Shown here: piece by piece, positions 33,582 through 44,395 of the stretch
Layout of the letters: each line of letters starts with the position of its first letter
Position numbering within the stretch: the first letter of the stretch is position 1
DNA from: Zasmidium citrigriseum
Taxonomy: Eukaryota > Ascomycota > Dothideomycetes > Mycosphaerellales > Mycosphaerellaceae
Direction of reading: 5' to 3'
DNA: 64,000 bases
Assembly: GCA_002786025.1 (NCBI GenBank)
Contig: NHNW01000016.1
Span: forward strand, 124,001 to 188,000
Notes under the pieces: model-generated
The model's database searches: none
What the model saw: only the letters and a program-made list of their open reading frames with translations
Told to the model about the DNA's origin: nothing
Program-made: the position numbers and the translations under genes

Positions 33582-36500
33582 ATACCTAACTAGTCCGCGC
33601 TACTAGATAATCCCCTCGGAGCGGCGGCTACTAATCTAGAGCCTAGATCCGAGCTCGAGCTATTTAGTAACATATTAGATAGCTTCCTTGCGGTATTAGG
33701 AGAGGAGACCTAGTAGCAGCGGGGTTAGCAGTCTAAAGAAGAGGAGTCCGACGATAAGGATAAGGGTGCCGATAATTAGGGTGCCTAAGATTAAGGTGCC
33801 TAAGATTAAGGTGCCAAGGAGCTATTACTACGTTAACGTAACCGTCTCCGGCGTAAGGTAGCCGAGTCAGTGTCGTATTAAGAACAAGAAGAGACTGACG
33901 AGGACGATTTCGAGAGCGAGTCCAACAGTAGCCTAGATAGTAGTAACGACGATAGCGACTAAGACGAAGAAGAAGATACCGAGGACTATAAGACTAAAGA
34001 TAACGACGACGACGACGACGACGACGACGATACTATAACTGCTACTCCGACTCCTCGCAAGACTCCTCGTAAGCGGCTACGTAAGACTAATCGCAAGTCT
34101 CTAAAGTTAAGGCCTTAGAAGTATATCGATATTCGCTAGCTTATAAGAGATAAGGACATTACCCCGCTAGACTTTATCGAGATATAGGTTGGCGAGCTAG
34201 GTACACGTATATACTGCAACCGTGTAAAGAAGTTAGTAGATACTATACTACGAGAACAGCTCGTAAGTATACGAACACTCTGGTCTAAGTTAAAGGCCCT
34301 CGTACGCCTATAGAAGCCCTTCTTCTAGAAGTATAATCTAGAGCAGGCTATCGAGAAGAAGAGCTTATCTAAGATAGACGAGATTATCCAAGAGACCGCT
34401 CTAGAGTAGTACCGCCTTCTTTAATACTTGCTACCGTATTATAAGGTAACCGCCGAGGACGCTAAGATAGGTATCGCCGAAGACAAGCACAAGAGGATCC
34501 AGAAGCGCATCGCTACGATAACTTAGATTGTAGTGCGGTCTATCGCCTTGAAGAAGTCGTCTTAGTAGTCCAAGTCCCTCGGTCTCTAGCTATATACGTC
34601 TAGTGTAAAGCGGAGGGTTATCGATATCTTTAGTAGTATAGGTCTCTACAGCTTATACCGCACCCTATAGAGACTAGCTAGGAAGATAGCTTAGGCTAAC
34701 CGCTAGCGCATCGCAGATATTGCAAAGTCAAGCCACTAATAGACCTTAACTTATAACAACTTCTATATATCTAAGAATCGCAAGGGAGTTTAGGAGATTA
34801 GCGGCGGCACTAAGTAGTAGAACATAACAACCTCCTATATCGCTATCTACGATTCCATTCCTAAAGGTGGGCTTACTAAGGATATACTTAACCTAAGGAA
34901 GTATCTGTCGCCGAGGGACGTTATCAAATCTATCTTAGGTAACAGGTTCCGGAAGAAGACGACCTTGTACTATATAGAGTAGGCCGTTAACGTGCTATTC
35001 GGTAAGGAGCTTAAGCAAGTGTTTAAGCAGGCCAAGTTTAACTTCAAGAAGACTAATTATCTACACTTCGAGATATTCTAGGATAGCAATACGAAGGAGC
35101 GCTTTGTCTAGCTAGAAATTAAGATTAAACCCTTAAAGAAGACTAAGATTATCTCGCTGCTAGTCTTAATACACGACGAATCTTCGATTGCTAGTACGTA
35201 CGAGGTCTATAACGATATCCTCTAGAACTTCCTTAAGCTAGATCTAGACGACGACGCCTTCTAGGATAAACTACGTATCTTTATCGGTAACTAGATAATA
35301 GTTAACCGTAACCGAAGCGTTAAGGCGGAGAGTATTAAAAGCAAGAAGGCGTATAACCGCAAGGAGTTTATCGTTCCCTACCTAGCGCTCTTCTATATCG
35401 AAGTTAACCTTTGTAGGATAGTTATAAAGACGCACTATAGCACTAACAGTAACGGAGAGTTGCTTACCTATTCTTTAAAGGAAGACGCTCGCTACTTCGG
35501 TATCTAGGGGTTGTCGAAAGATAAGCTAAAGCACTACCTACTTCGCAACCTCCTAAACCGGACATATCGCTCTCGCATAGGTACCCTCTTTATATAAGAG
35601 CTCGTCGACATAAGTAAGCTCGACTTTACGGCTACCGCTCGCGATGCCCGGGCTAACGACGGTAACGGTAACGGCGGCTCTAGCAAGTTCGATATCGTTA
35701 AGGCCGCGATCGCAAAGCTAAAGCCATTCGACTACTTTACTATTATAGAGAACATCTACTAGAAGGTGTTTACTTAGGAAGCGTAGCGTAGTAAGTAGGC
35801 TACCGCTAGTCTATCGAGCTAGGCCAGTCCATCGAGTTAGGCCGGCTAAGAGATAGAGGATCTAGCCTTTACTACTATAGCCCGAATAATAAAGGAGATC
35901 GAGAATACTATAACTATCTACACGGCTACGCGGAAGATAGATACTAGCTAGGTTAGCCGTATAATCGATTACTTAATTCCAGCCTTCTTTAGTACTAACA
36001 TACTAAACTACAGCCGTGAGATACTGCATCTAAAGTACCTGCTTGCTACTTCGAAGAAGCTACTCCGAGAGGCGATCCTAAACAGCTCGATCGTTAATCT
36101 AACTAGTAAGAAGGGTAGGGGACTAGCGGCCGATAAGCTTAACGAGCTGTACAACCTAGATTATGCCCTCGATATTAAGGCTCGTAGTAACTTAACTTAT
36201 AATCTCGCAGCTACGATAGAGCTTATCTCTTAGAATCGTAAGTTAGCCCGTGTAATAAGGGACATGTTTAAGGCTATAGGACTAGTAGAGACTAACTATC
36301 ACACCGAGAAGAAGGTGGTGAGCAACGTCTTCGTATACGCTAAGAAGTTACAGAGCGAGGGACTCGTTAAGCGGCAGAACCGTGCTATCGGTTAGAGCTA
36401 GGACTAGGGCTAGAACGGCCTGTTAGACGACATCTAGTCTCTCGGAGCCGCAGAACTCGTCGACGCTATTAATAAGCTAAATGTCTCTAACTAGCGCCTA

Positions 36501-36782
36501 GTTAGCCGTGTTACTACTAGTAGCAACGACGCTATTATCGAGAATCCACTAGATAGCGACGCTATCGAGCGCATTTCTGGCACCGATCGTAGTAGCACTA
36601 CTACGGGTATTGTCGATAACGACTCTGCTAGCGTTTACCTACTATACATCGATGCAGATAGCTACGAGTATATCGAGTTAACAATAATAGATCTGATAGA
36701 AGACGGTAGCGGTAGTGGAATCGGAGCCGGCTTAGTAAGCGGACTGGGCGGAGCAGGGGATATACCGTCGAGTAAGTTTTAG
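33582..36782 (+). pseudogene. DUF6589-like protein, RIP-inactivated
   Basis: One frame of 1,067 codons runs from ATA (probably a mutated ATG) to TAG at 36780-36782 with no frameshift. Internal stops are TAG/TAA, as CAG/CAA/TGG would become under RIP. The N-terminal 200 residues are acidic (repeated GAxD units near 33768-33820 and a poly-Asp run near 34003-34035) and followed by a basic patch. The central part has LIHDES, FIGN followed by VNRNRSVKAE and HYSTNSNGE. The C-terminal part has NLTSKKGRGLAADKLNE. This succession (GDQLT-like, then NxxGkxG...DxxxExxN) is what I know as DUF6589, a domain of unknown function common in repeat-associated fungal genes. Whether it is a transposase is unproven. 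Confidence 0.75.
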
Positions 36783-36788
36783 GCTATG

Positions 36789-36905
36789 GTTTTTGGTCTG
36801 GATAATAGATTGAGCCGGGCACCTATAGATGAATAGTCTAGACTAGCATGGTTTTTAGTCTTGGTTACTTAATTAAGACTAAAAACTCAGATCGAGACCA
36901 AAAAC
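36789..36905. repeat. Nested palindrome downstream of the DUF6589 gene
   Basis: Inner arms GTTTTTAGTCTT (36851-36862) and AAGACTAAAAAC (36875-36886) are perfect with a 12-nt loop. Outer arms GTTTTTGGTCT (from about 36789) and AGACCAAAAAC (to about 36905) flank them. The motif recurs behind the helicase gene at 40364-40431, so it marks the 3' sides of both convergent genes. It could be a terminator/3'-processing hairpin or a protein-binding site. Confidence 0.75.
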
Positions 36906-36999
36906 TTAGAGTGAAGCTAGGCGGTAGTATAAGGTGAGGCGGACAATAAGAGCGTCGATAATAGTAGGCTAGTATTTAAATGAGTTGATTTCATGTTCT

Positions 37000-37956
37000 G
37001 TCTCTCTCTTCCTTTCTCTCTTTAGTAACGACATAACTATTATCCTCCTCATTATCCTCGTAGTCGTTGCCGTCGTCGCCCTTATTCGTAGATCGCTTAC
37101 TCGCGCTAGTCGCAGCAGTACTAATATCACTATTATATCCGCCGCCGAAGAAGTAGATACGTAGGCGGACGACATGCTCGCCGCGGCCGAGGAGGCTATT
37201 AACGAGTAAGTCTATAGGTTGTCGATAAACTCTAGAGTCGCTAACTGTCGTGCAGACTATCGCCGTAAGAAGAGTAGTAGTAGTAGTAGCTAGAGGGGCT
37301 ATTTGCTCGAGTTCGTACCGGTCTAAGTACCAGATATCTATCTAGGTACTGCTTAAAGGTCTCGCTATCTAGAGTCAATCAATTACTAACATTTAAGTAG
37401 AGAGCTATCGTAAGAACCCGCTGCCGCCGCCGCCTTAGCACTAATACGTCGACCTAGTGCTCTCGCCTAGCTACGCGCCCGTCGTGCTCGCCGCTAGTAA
37501 TCTACTACCTCTACTCCGACGTCTACTGCCGATATCTACGAGGTACCAGAGAGTAGCGAAGAAGACGAGGTATCTGTGCCTTAACTAGCACTACCTCTAG
37601 CCCCGGCTCCGGCTCTAGTACTAGTAGCACTACGTAACGTCGGTAGTCGGCCGCGTAGCACTCGTGCCTAGTACTACCGGCCGAGCGTCTAAGGCTAGTA
37701 CTATAAAGTGCTAAGCTAGGCCGAGTTCGATACTCTTGAGGAGCTATAGAAGCGCCTCTATTCGTACGTTAGAAGGATTAAGGAGGTGCCTAGGGTGTCT
37801 GTTATGCGGGCTAGGCTATACCGTCGCTACTATAGTAGGCTAGGAGTTTAGTACAAGGAGTATACTACGGCCGCTACGCTGTAGTATAATAGCAAGAAGG
37901 GGGTTAGCAAGTATGCTCGCTACTAGTACGCTCGTTCAAAGTGTAAGGTAAGATAG
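37000..37956 (+). pseudogene. Unrecognised coding region inside the element, RIP-inactivated
   Basis: Open stretches with RIP-type stops lie between the DUF6589 gene and the repeat-rich DNA. Near 37165-37370 one frame gives an acidic then basic sequence with a Ser run (AGT repeats at about 37274-37290). From about 37540 to the stop at 37954-37956 another stretch gives VLS-AEFDTLEEL-KRL followed by a Lys/Arg/Tyr-rich tail. A polypyrimidine run ending CTTTAG at 37022 could be a splice acceptor. Exon structure is unclear. No domain recognised; a small DNA-binding accessory protein is possible but speculative. Confidence 0.45.
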
Positions 37957-38399
37957 ACGAAGAATCGATTGCCCTACTTACTCTAGTCTTCTAGTCCAGT
38001 CTAGTCTTCCAGTCTTCTAGTCTTCTAGTCCAATCTAGTCTACTAGTTCCTATCGTTAACGCTACCTCCGGTATTACATCCTCTCCTTCTTCAAGCCCTT
38101 CCTAGCTCTTCTAGCGCCGCCTCTTGCCCGCCTTAAACGGCTAAGTCCAAACTCCGCAAACTCCGACTATTGTCGCTATTTACTCTAATATTGTACCTAT
38201 TGAATACCTTACCTTACCTCGCTGCCAGCGCTAACGTTATATCGTAATACTGCCTACGCGCGAGGTTAAAACTTCGTCGCTCGCGCTCTTCCTTCTTCTT
38301 CCTTTCATCCACCTCCGTACCTCCACGATCTACTATAAGCACGTAATAGCGCATCGCACGTAAGCCGGTATAGTAGTAACTAACAGGCTTGCGAAGAGA

Positions 38400-38690
38400 T
38401 CCGTCTAGCTCTTAACGACGTTAAACTAAGTGCCGTCCTACCTATCGACGTTAAACCGAGCGGTTAAGCTTACGACAAAACTAAGCGGCAGGCTAGCTAC
38501 TGTCTACTATATTAAACAACCGAGTACCCTCGTCCTGCTCTATAACTCTAAACTAGGCGGTACACTAGCCTATCTCGTCTAGCCATAACGGTAAACTAGC
38601 ACCTTAGCCTATCTCGTCGAGCTACGCGACGTAAAACTAGGCCGCCTACTAGAGCGACATCTAGACCGTCGGGCTACGCGACGTTAAACG
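38400..38690. repeat. Degenerate short repeats around CGACGTTAAAC
   Basis: The motif CGACGTTAAAC and variants (GACGTAAAAC, CGTTAAACGAGG) recurs several times within about 300 bp, together with repeated CTATCTCGTC(G/T)AG. Period is irregular. It lies in the non-coding middle of the element. Confidence 0.5.
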
Positions 38691-38692
38691 AG

Positions 38693-38912
38693 GCCGCCGG
38701 CTACGGCGTGATATATCCTCTTTACTGTCTATTCGGAATCGATAAGATTCTAGTAGGCTATAGGCGCGCTAACTGCGATAGTATTACTATCCTTCTTACT
38801 TAGTTAGCCGCCGGCTACGGCGTAATATGTCCTCTTGCCTAGTACTAGAATCGATAAGATTCTAGTAGATTGGCGAGCGCCGCCAACTACGATAGTGTTA
38901 CTATCCTTCTTA
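38693..38912. repeat. Tandem duplication, 114-bp period
   Basis: Two copies, each running from GCCGCCGGCTACGGCGT to ACTATCCTTCTTA, with GAATCGATAAGATTCTAGTAG in the middle (itself containing the palindrome GAATC-GAT-AAGATTC). The copies start at 38693 and 38807 and differ by RIP-type and other changes. Confidence 0.75.
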
Positions 38913-40363
38913 TTAGGTTTATATTAGGCCTATCAAGTTATTAATAGGGTGCTAGTAAGCGAGCCTGCGAGTCGCCTTCGGGTTACCTACCTTCGGCCGC
39001 ATTAGTACTACTTACGATCTTACTAGCCTTTATAGGTATTAGCTTTCGTAGGTGTTAGCTCGGCGGCCTCGACGGTAATACGTTCAAGCTGCCCTACCTC
39101 CACCTTGTCCTTAAAGCGTACTCTTAGTAGGCTCTTGGGCTTTATCTTTCTAACGGTCTCAATCTCGGCTACAAAAGAGGCGTTATATATTAGTCGTTAT
39201 CTAACACCGTCGGTTCTAGAGTTCTAACTCTTAGGCTTGTCCCTTAAGATATCTAAGGCTCGTAAGATTAGACTCTTAAGACTTCGGTCTTAAGCTACTT
39301 CTAGTTATTAATAACCGGCGCCGTATATCCCTTAGCCCTTTTATACCTCTATATTACTATATAGCTCGAAGGTCCCCTATAGGGTGTCGGTCTACTTACG
39401 GAATTAACAGTCTTGGTGGTAGCGGTTGGCACTTTACTTGCTTGCAAGAATATTATTAAACGTCTCCTTCTATAGCGTACTAATAATCTATACTGCCCGT
39501 CTCGGTCTCTAGCTTCGGTTACTAACTCGTCGGGCGAAGGGCGGTTTCGACTAGCTTCAGCTAGTTTTAACGACCTACCTAGTAGAGAAGAGGGTCTTGT
39601 ACTAAACTTGGGATCCCTATATCCCTCGTCTATATATAAAGCCTCCGTTCCGCCTATCTACTCACTTTAGTAGCACTTCGGTGTTACCTAGTAATAATAG
39701 GTGGTAGTGCTATACATGTTTCTCTAGGCTAGCCTAGGGCGATAAGTGCACTATTTGGCGATAGATAGATAAGATAGAGGTGTAGTCGACGGCTTCGTAC
39801 AGTCGACGGCTTCGTATAGGCAGGCGGGCAGGTTCGGAGGATTCGGCGGTGCTAGACGCGAACGAGGGTAGCAATAGACGCGTAGAGGTATTTGACGATG
39901 GATTGAAGGGCGTTAACGATAGATATAGGCGTTGGCGATAGATTCGGTGGTGTGTTAATAGGTTGAAGTTAGGACTTAGCGGGATCGTAGCTGAAGCTAC
40001 CTACGAAATTTACGGGTAGCTAGGCCTCGGCTCCTATCGCTTCCCAACTTTAACCTATCTTGCCTATTAACATTATCGCCCATGCCATTAATATCATCGA
40101 GAGCGAAGGAACAACGAGATATACGAACGAATCGAATACTATACTCTATATATAGAACTCTACTGTCCTCTTACCCGCCTACTACTATATCTATAACACG
40201 GAATACGACCCAAGATCCCGTACAATAGCACCGAATCCACGAAGTACATACGCTCGTCGCAGTATGCTTGCGCATAGAAACAGGAGGGATTATAAGAGTA
40301 TTAGAGGTATAGAGGTGTATAAGTCGAAGGATAGTAGCGTAGATATTTTAGTCGACTAGCTAG
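38913..40363. other. Non-coding interior of the element
   Basis: No convincing coding. A TATA-like CTATATATAAAG lies near 39631-39642 and could be a promoter. The stretch 39700-40030 has short direct repeats (GTCGACGGCTTCGTA twice near 39786-39817; GGCGATAGAT variants). Less RIP-mutated than the flanking coding regions. Confidence 0.4.
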
Positions 40364-40431
40364 GTTTTTAGTCTTGATGAGCGATAATTAAGACCAAAAA
40401 CCCCCAGCTAGGAATCACTAAGACCAAAAAC
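40364..40431. repeat. Palindromic motif downstream of the helicase gene
   Basis: GTTTTTAGTCTT (40364-40375) faces AAGACCAAAAAC (40390-40401) and a second AAGACCAAAAAC (40420-40431), directly before the helicase stop at 40436-40438. Same motif as at 36789-36905. Confidence 0.75.
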
Positions 40432-40435
40432 CTCC

Positions 40436-43400
40436 TTAGTGTCTCGGACTGCCTCTCGGACTGCCTCTCGGACTGCCTCTCGGACTGCCTCTCGGACTGC
40501 CTTCTACCCTACTAGCCTCCTACTTACGAAGCTTTATAGATAACTTCGACGGACGACGTGGACGACTAGTTAGACTGCCTTGGCCACTGTCAGGCGTAGC
40601 AGGGCTTGTACGGAGACTATTACCGGCCTGTAGATAGCGAGGGCTAGCTTAAGGATGGTCTGCCTTCTTGCCCTTATCTCTCTTCTTCTAGGCTAGCCGA
40701 GCTAAGGGACTACTAGCATCTAGACGCTCCTTAAGCAATAGATCATCGTCATCGTTATCGTCGAGATCGATATTAGACAATCTAGCTTCAATAGTAGCCC
40801 GGTTCTTACGCTCCTTACGAGACGGCGTACGACTGCGACCGCTCGGCGTACGCTAAGGAGACTCAATCTCTTGGTTCAGATTGCGGCGAGCGGCTCTTAG
40901 GTACGCTTAAGCCTCCTCGTTAGTAACTAGAGTCTAATCTAGATCGTCGGTAGCACTACTACGCCGGCTAGTTAGAGTCTAACCTAGCTTAGTAAGACGC
41001 AATCGACTACTAGCTCGACCTACTAATTCCACTTCGTCTATTCTGCTTGCTCCACGCTTGTCACTAGCTCTGCCTAGACGGTCGTCGGTTATGCTTACGC
41101 CTACTTAAGAAGACGATACGCCTACGCCTAGCTAAAGCTTTCGACGAAGACCGAGGGCAGCCTTCGTAGACTTCTCGTTACTAGTATTAGCTTTGGATCG
41201 GCGCTCTTCTAGTGTCTAGCTAGTAGGCCGCTCCTTACTCGACGTAGTAGTAGGCTCCTCCTCCGTTCTACCAGCCTCCTTAGCTGCACTCTTGTCCTTC
41301 TTACGCTTCCTCTATACTACTAATAGCTCCTAGCGTACCCTAAATACCTCTAGTACAATACGGTTCATCTTAGCTATTAACCCGTCGAGTGGAATCTCCT
41401 GTCTTCGGTTGCCCCCGTTAAGCCAACGCATAAACTTAGCGGCCTTCTCGTTTATACGCTCGCGGTCGACGGTGCTAAACTTCTTAATAGTGTTTACGTA
41501 GTAGGGATTGAAGATATCGCGGAGGAGCTGCTATAGGATACGATTAGGTACTAGAACGTTAGATGGCAAGTTAAACAGCCGGTTACTATACGGATCCGTA
41601 AACACTTAGTTGGCCCGACGAGTAACCTATACCTAGATATCTAGTAAGGCGAGTACTAGTATTGTTCTAGCGATTGGCTTTGTCGGCTTCTTCTTACGAG
41701 CGGGTAGCTTTTGCTAAAACAGTAGCTTAAGCAGCTCTAGATTGCATATGCTGTAGCACTTAGGTCCGCCTAGTACGATATTATCTAGCTCGTATATACG
41801 CTCCTGCTCGCAGAGGTATTTATTAATAATATCACGCTAGTAGCGACGCTTCTTTAGATTAGCGCTGTACCGGGTATTCTAAGTAGCTCGCTAAATGTCT
41901 AGAATACTATCGCGGGCCTTTATTTCCTTCGCATTCTAGTCCCTCTTGGAAGTATTGTTTGTAATAGCGTCCTTAATAGCCTGGGCAGTATTACTATCGG
42001 CTAGAGCTAGGGCCGTATCTATAAGATCCGGAACGAAGTCGAGGGGATTATCCTCAATAGTATCGAAGATAGAATTATCGATACTACTAAAAAGAACATT
42101 ATCCTTATCGATATCCTCGTCGTTGACACTAGTAATCTAGCGTAGGTTGCTACGACGGGCGGGGACGTACTCTTAACGGCTGTACGTTAGCTCTCCGGCT
42201 TCGACCACCTCTATATCCCTCGGGATAAGTAACTTGTAAGGAGAGCCTACTAGTAGGCGCCTCTAGCTGTCGTCGATATAGTACGGGATATAGAAGACTA
42301 CTAACGCCTAGATACCCTTTAAACGAGTAGTACGGCTAGCCTTCTAAAGACTATCGTCGATATCCTTAGTAATAGGCTAGTTCTAATAGATAAGTCGTTT
42401 AATATCGGGGAAGTTAGCGCCGGTTACGGTCGCTAGTAATGCCTATAGGATACGTATCTTCGAATCGAGCCTCTTGAACTTATAGTATCGCAGATCCTTA
42501 TCATGATTAGTAATATAGCTAGTATAGAAGGATACGATTTCGTCGACATTATAGCCGCTACCACCTGGACTACGAGTGTACTTCTTAGTTACATCCTTAA
42601 CACCCTCTATAAGCTAGACGAGCTAGTCGCGAAACTGCTTTATACCGACATTAATACCTAAGCGGGTGTTATTGAAGATTACCGTCTTGTTAATACGATC
42701 GGGCGTTACGAAGCTAGTGTCTAGATTAATAGCTTGTTCCAGCAGCTAGTACAACATGTCGAAGTTACTAAGGTAGCTATTAGGGATAGTCTGTAGGATA
42801 TATGTAGTATTAGGCCTATCGATACTAGCACGGATTACCTGCGTCTTGAATAGCTTATCGCCCTACTTACGGAAGCTAGTATTCTTTAATAGGAACTCCT
42901 CGGTTTCCTTCGAGATAGTAGCCGAGCAACTAAGGAAGACAGTGTTAATCGATATTATCGAACGGGCTAGGTGGATCTGCGAGAACTCTTTCCGGAACTC
43001 GCGCTACTTAAGGACGAGATACACCTTATCTATCGCGAAGAGGCCGATCCGAGGAGCGACGGTACGGAGCACCGCCTGGAACTCTAGCAACACAAGCTAC
43101 TCTAGACTACAGATAATATAATAGTATTTGCTAGCCTTAATGTCGTCGTACATCTTTAGATCCTTCTTCTTAGTCTCGGCGGTAATAAGACATACTCGAA
43201 TTAGGTCCTATTTATTATCCTCGAGCTAGCGGACTACTTCTTCGATATCGCCCCTCTACTCGTTACTAATACGAGTAAGTAGTATAACCTGGACAGTTAT
43301 CTTGCCCGTTAGAAGAGTTAGGGTATAGAATAGTAGGCTCTTACTAGCACCTGTCGCTACCGCTACTAGAACGTCTCGCTAGCCGAAGATAAGGGCGTAG

Positions 43401-43861
43401 ACGACGTCGATTTATAGCTAAGATAGCTCGAGGTCCTTCTATAGATAGAATAGCTTTAGGACCTTGCGAAGTCTAGCACGTATAATATCGCCTATAACTA
43501 GAAACGCCTCTTTAGATTCGCTAGCATCGGATACAAGGAGCTGAACCTCCTCGAGCTAGTATCCTATAATATATAAACACCGCTGCTCGAAATACTAGCG
43601 CTAGACCTCTACACTGTTATTAACGTCTAGTAATAGTAGCTGCCGCTTAATATCCTACTACGGATTGTTACGATTAATAGCGGCGCGGCCTAGCAGTCGA
43701 GGCGGGTTGGGGTTATCGGCCTAGCGCTAAGTAGCTTACGCTCTCTAGTCTCTATCTACCGCCCTCTTACCCCCGGCCTAACTAGCGATAAATATAGAGC
43801 TCTATAGTACCGAGCTCTTCTTCTTCGCACCCCTCTTGCCCTTCTTCTTTCTCGGCGGCAT
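40436..43861 (-). pseudogene. RecQ-like DEAD/DEAH helicase, RIP-inactivated
   Basis: One minus-strand frame of 1,142 codons from ATG (43861) to TAA (40436) stays in register throughout; interruptions are RIP-type TAG/TAA. The N-terminus is basic (PPRKKKGKRGAKKKS). Helicase motif I reads ATGASKSLLF (a Gly codon changed to Ser), near 43330-43375. Motif II reads IDKVYLV where DEVH is expected. Motif III is LSCSAT. The second RecA lobe has KTVIFNNTRLG. The C-terminal third is Ser/Arg/Lys-rich and ends in five GSPR repeats (40442-40501). The layout resembles RecQ-family helicases, including telomere-linked helicases of fungi, and the helicase found in some mobile DNA. It probably serves element replication or mobilisation, which is inference. 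Confidence 0.82.
40442..40501 (-). repeat. 12-bp tandem repeat encoding (GSPR)5
   Basis: CTCGGACTGCCT repeated five times on the plus strand; on the minus strand it encodes GSPR units at the very C-terminus of the helicase. The repeats are nearly perfect despite RIP elsewhere, which suggests recent expansion. Confidence 0.88.
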
Positions 43862-44395
43862 GATGTCGTCGGTCGCTAGGTGTTAGAAAGGAGTCGGTGT
43901 TAGTATCGGAAGAGGAAGGGGTTTAGTAATAGAATAGTCTCGGATCTAGATAACCTCGCACGCCTAACGCTTATTCTAGATAACAAGATAGCTTTTAGCG
44001 ATATAACAAGATAGAGGAAAGATTCTAAGCTGTATGGGCGTTTGGTCGCCGTCGCCGGCGGGCGGGTAGCGGAGCGGAAGGCGACTAATTTACTAGGGCC
44101 AACCTACACCTCCGTACGTTACAAAACCGACTGGACAGCGTTAGCAAGTGAATTAGAGAAGATTAGCTTCTTTGGTTTTATGCGGATTAGTCTGGAAACG
44201 AGTGGAAATAGTTAGATACTCGAAAAAGGTGGACAGTTTTTGATAGCTACTTAAGGACGGAGACTTTAACGTATAGTTTCTACGATACTTAGAGGTGTTT
44301 AGGCATGTTACTGCGACTACCCGTATATGCTTTGTTTGACAGGCGGGTGTTGTTGTCGTCGTCTGCAGGTACCTATTCGATCAAAAACCACGAAG
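43862..44395. other. Upstream region of the helicase gene
   Basis: Moderately RIP-mutated, no coding recognised. Likely the helicase promoter. CpA/TpG return progressively toward 44395. Confidence 0.4.

Noticed and set aside
36969..37175. 68-codon minus-strand frame in the element
   Set aside because: Low-complexity shadow of RIP-mutated DNA; no motif and opposite to the better-supported plus-strand reading.
41946..43121. Short plus-strand frames within the helicase region
   Set aside because: They are antisense to the continuous 1,142-codon helicase register that shows ordered helicase motifs.
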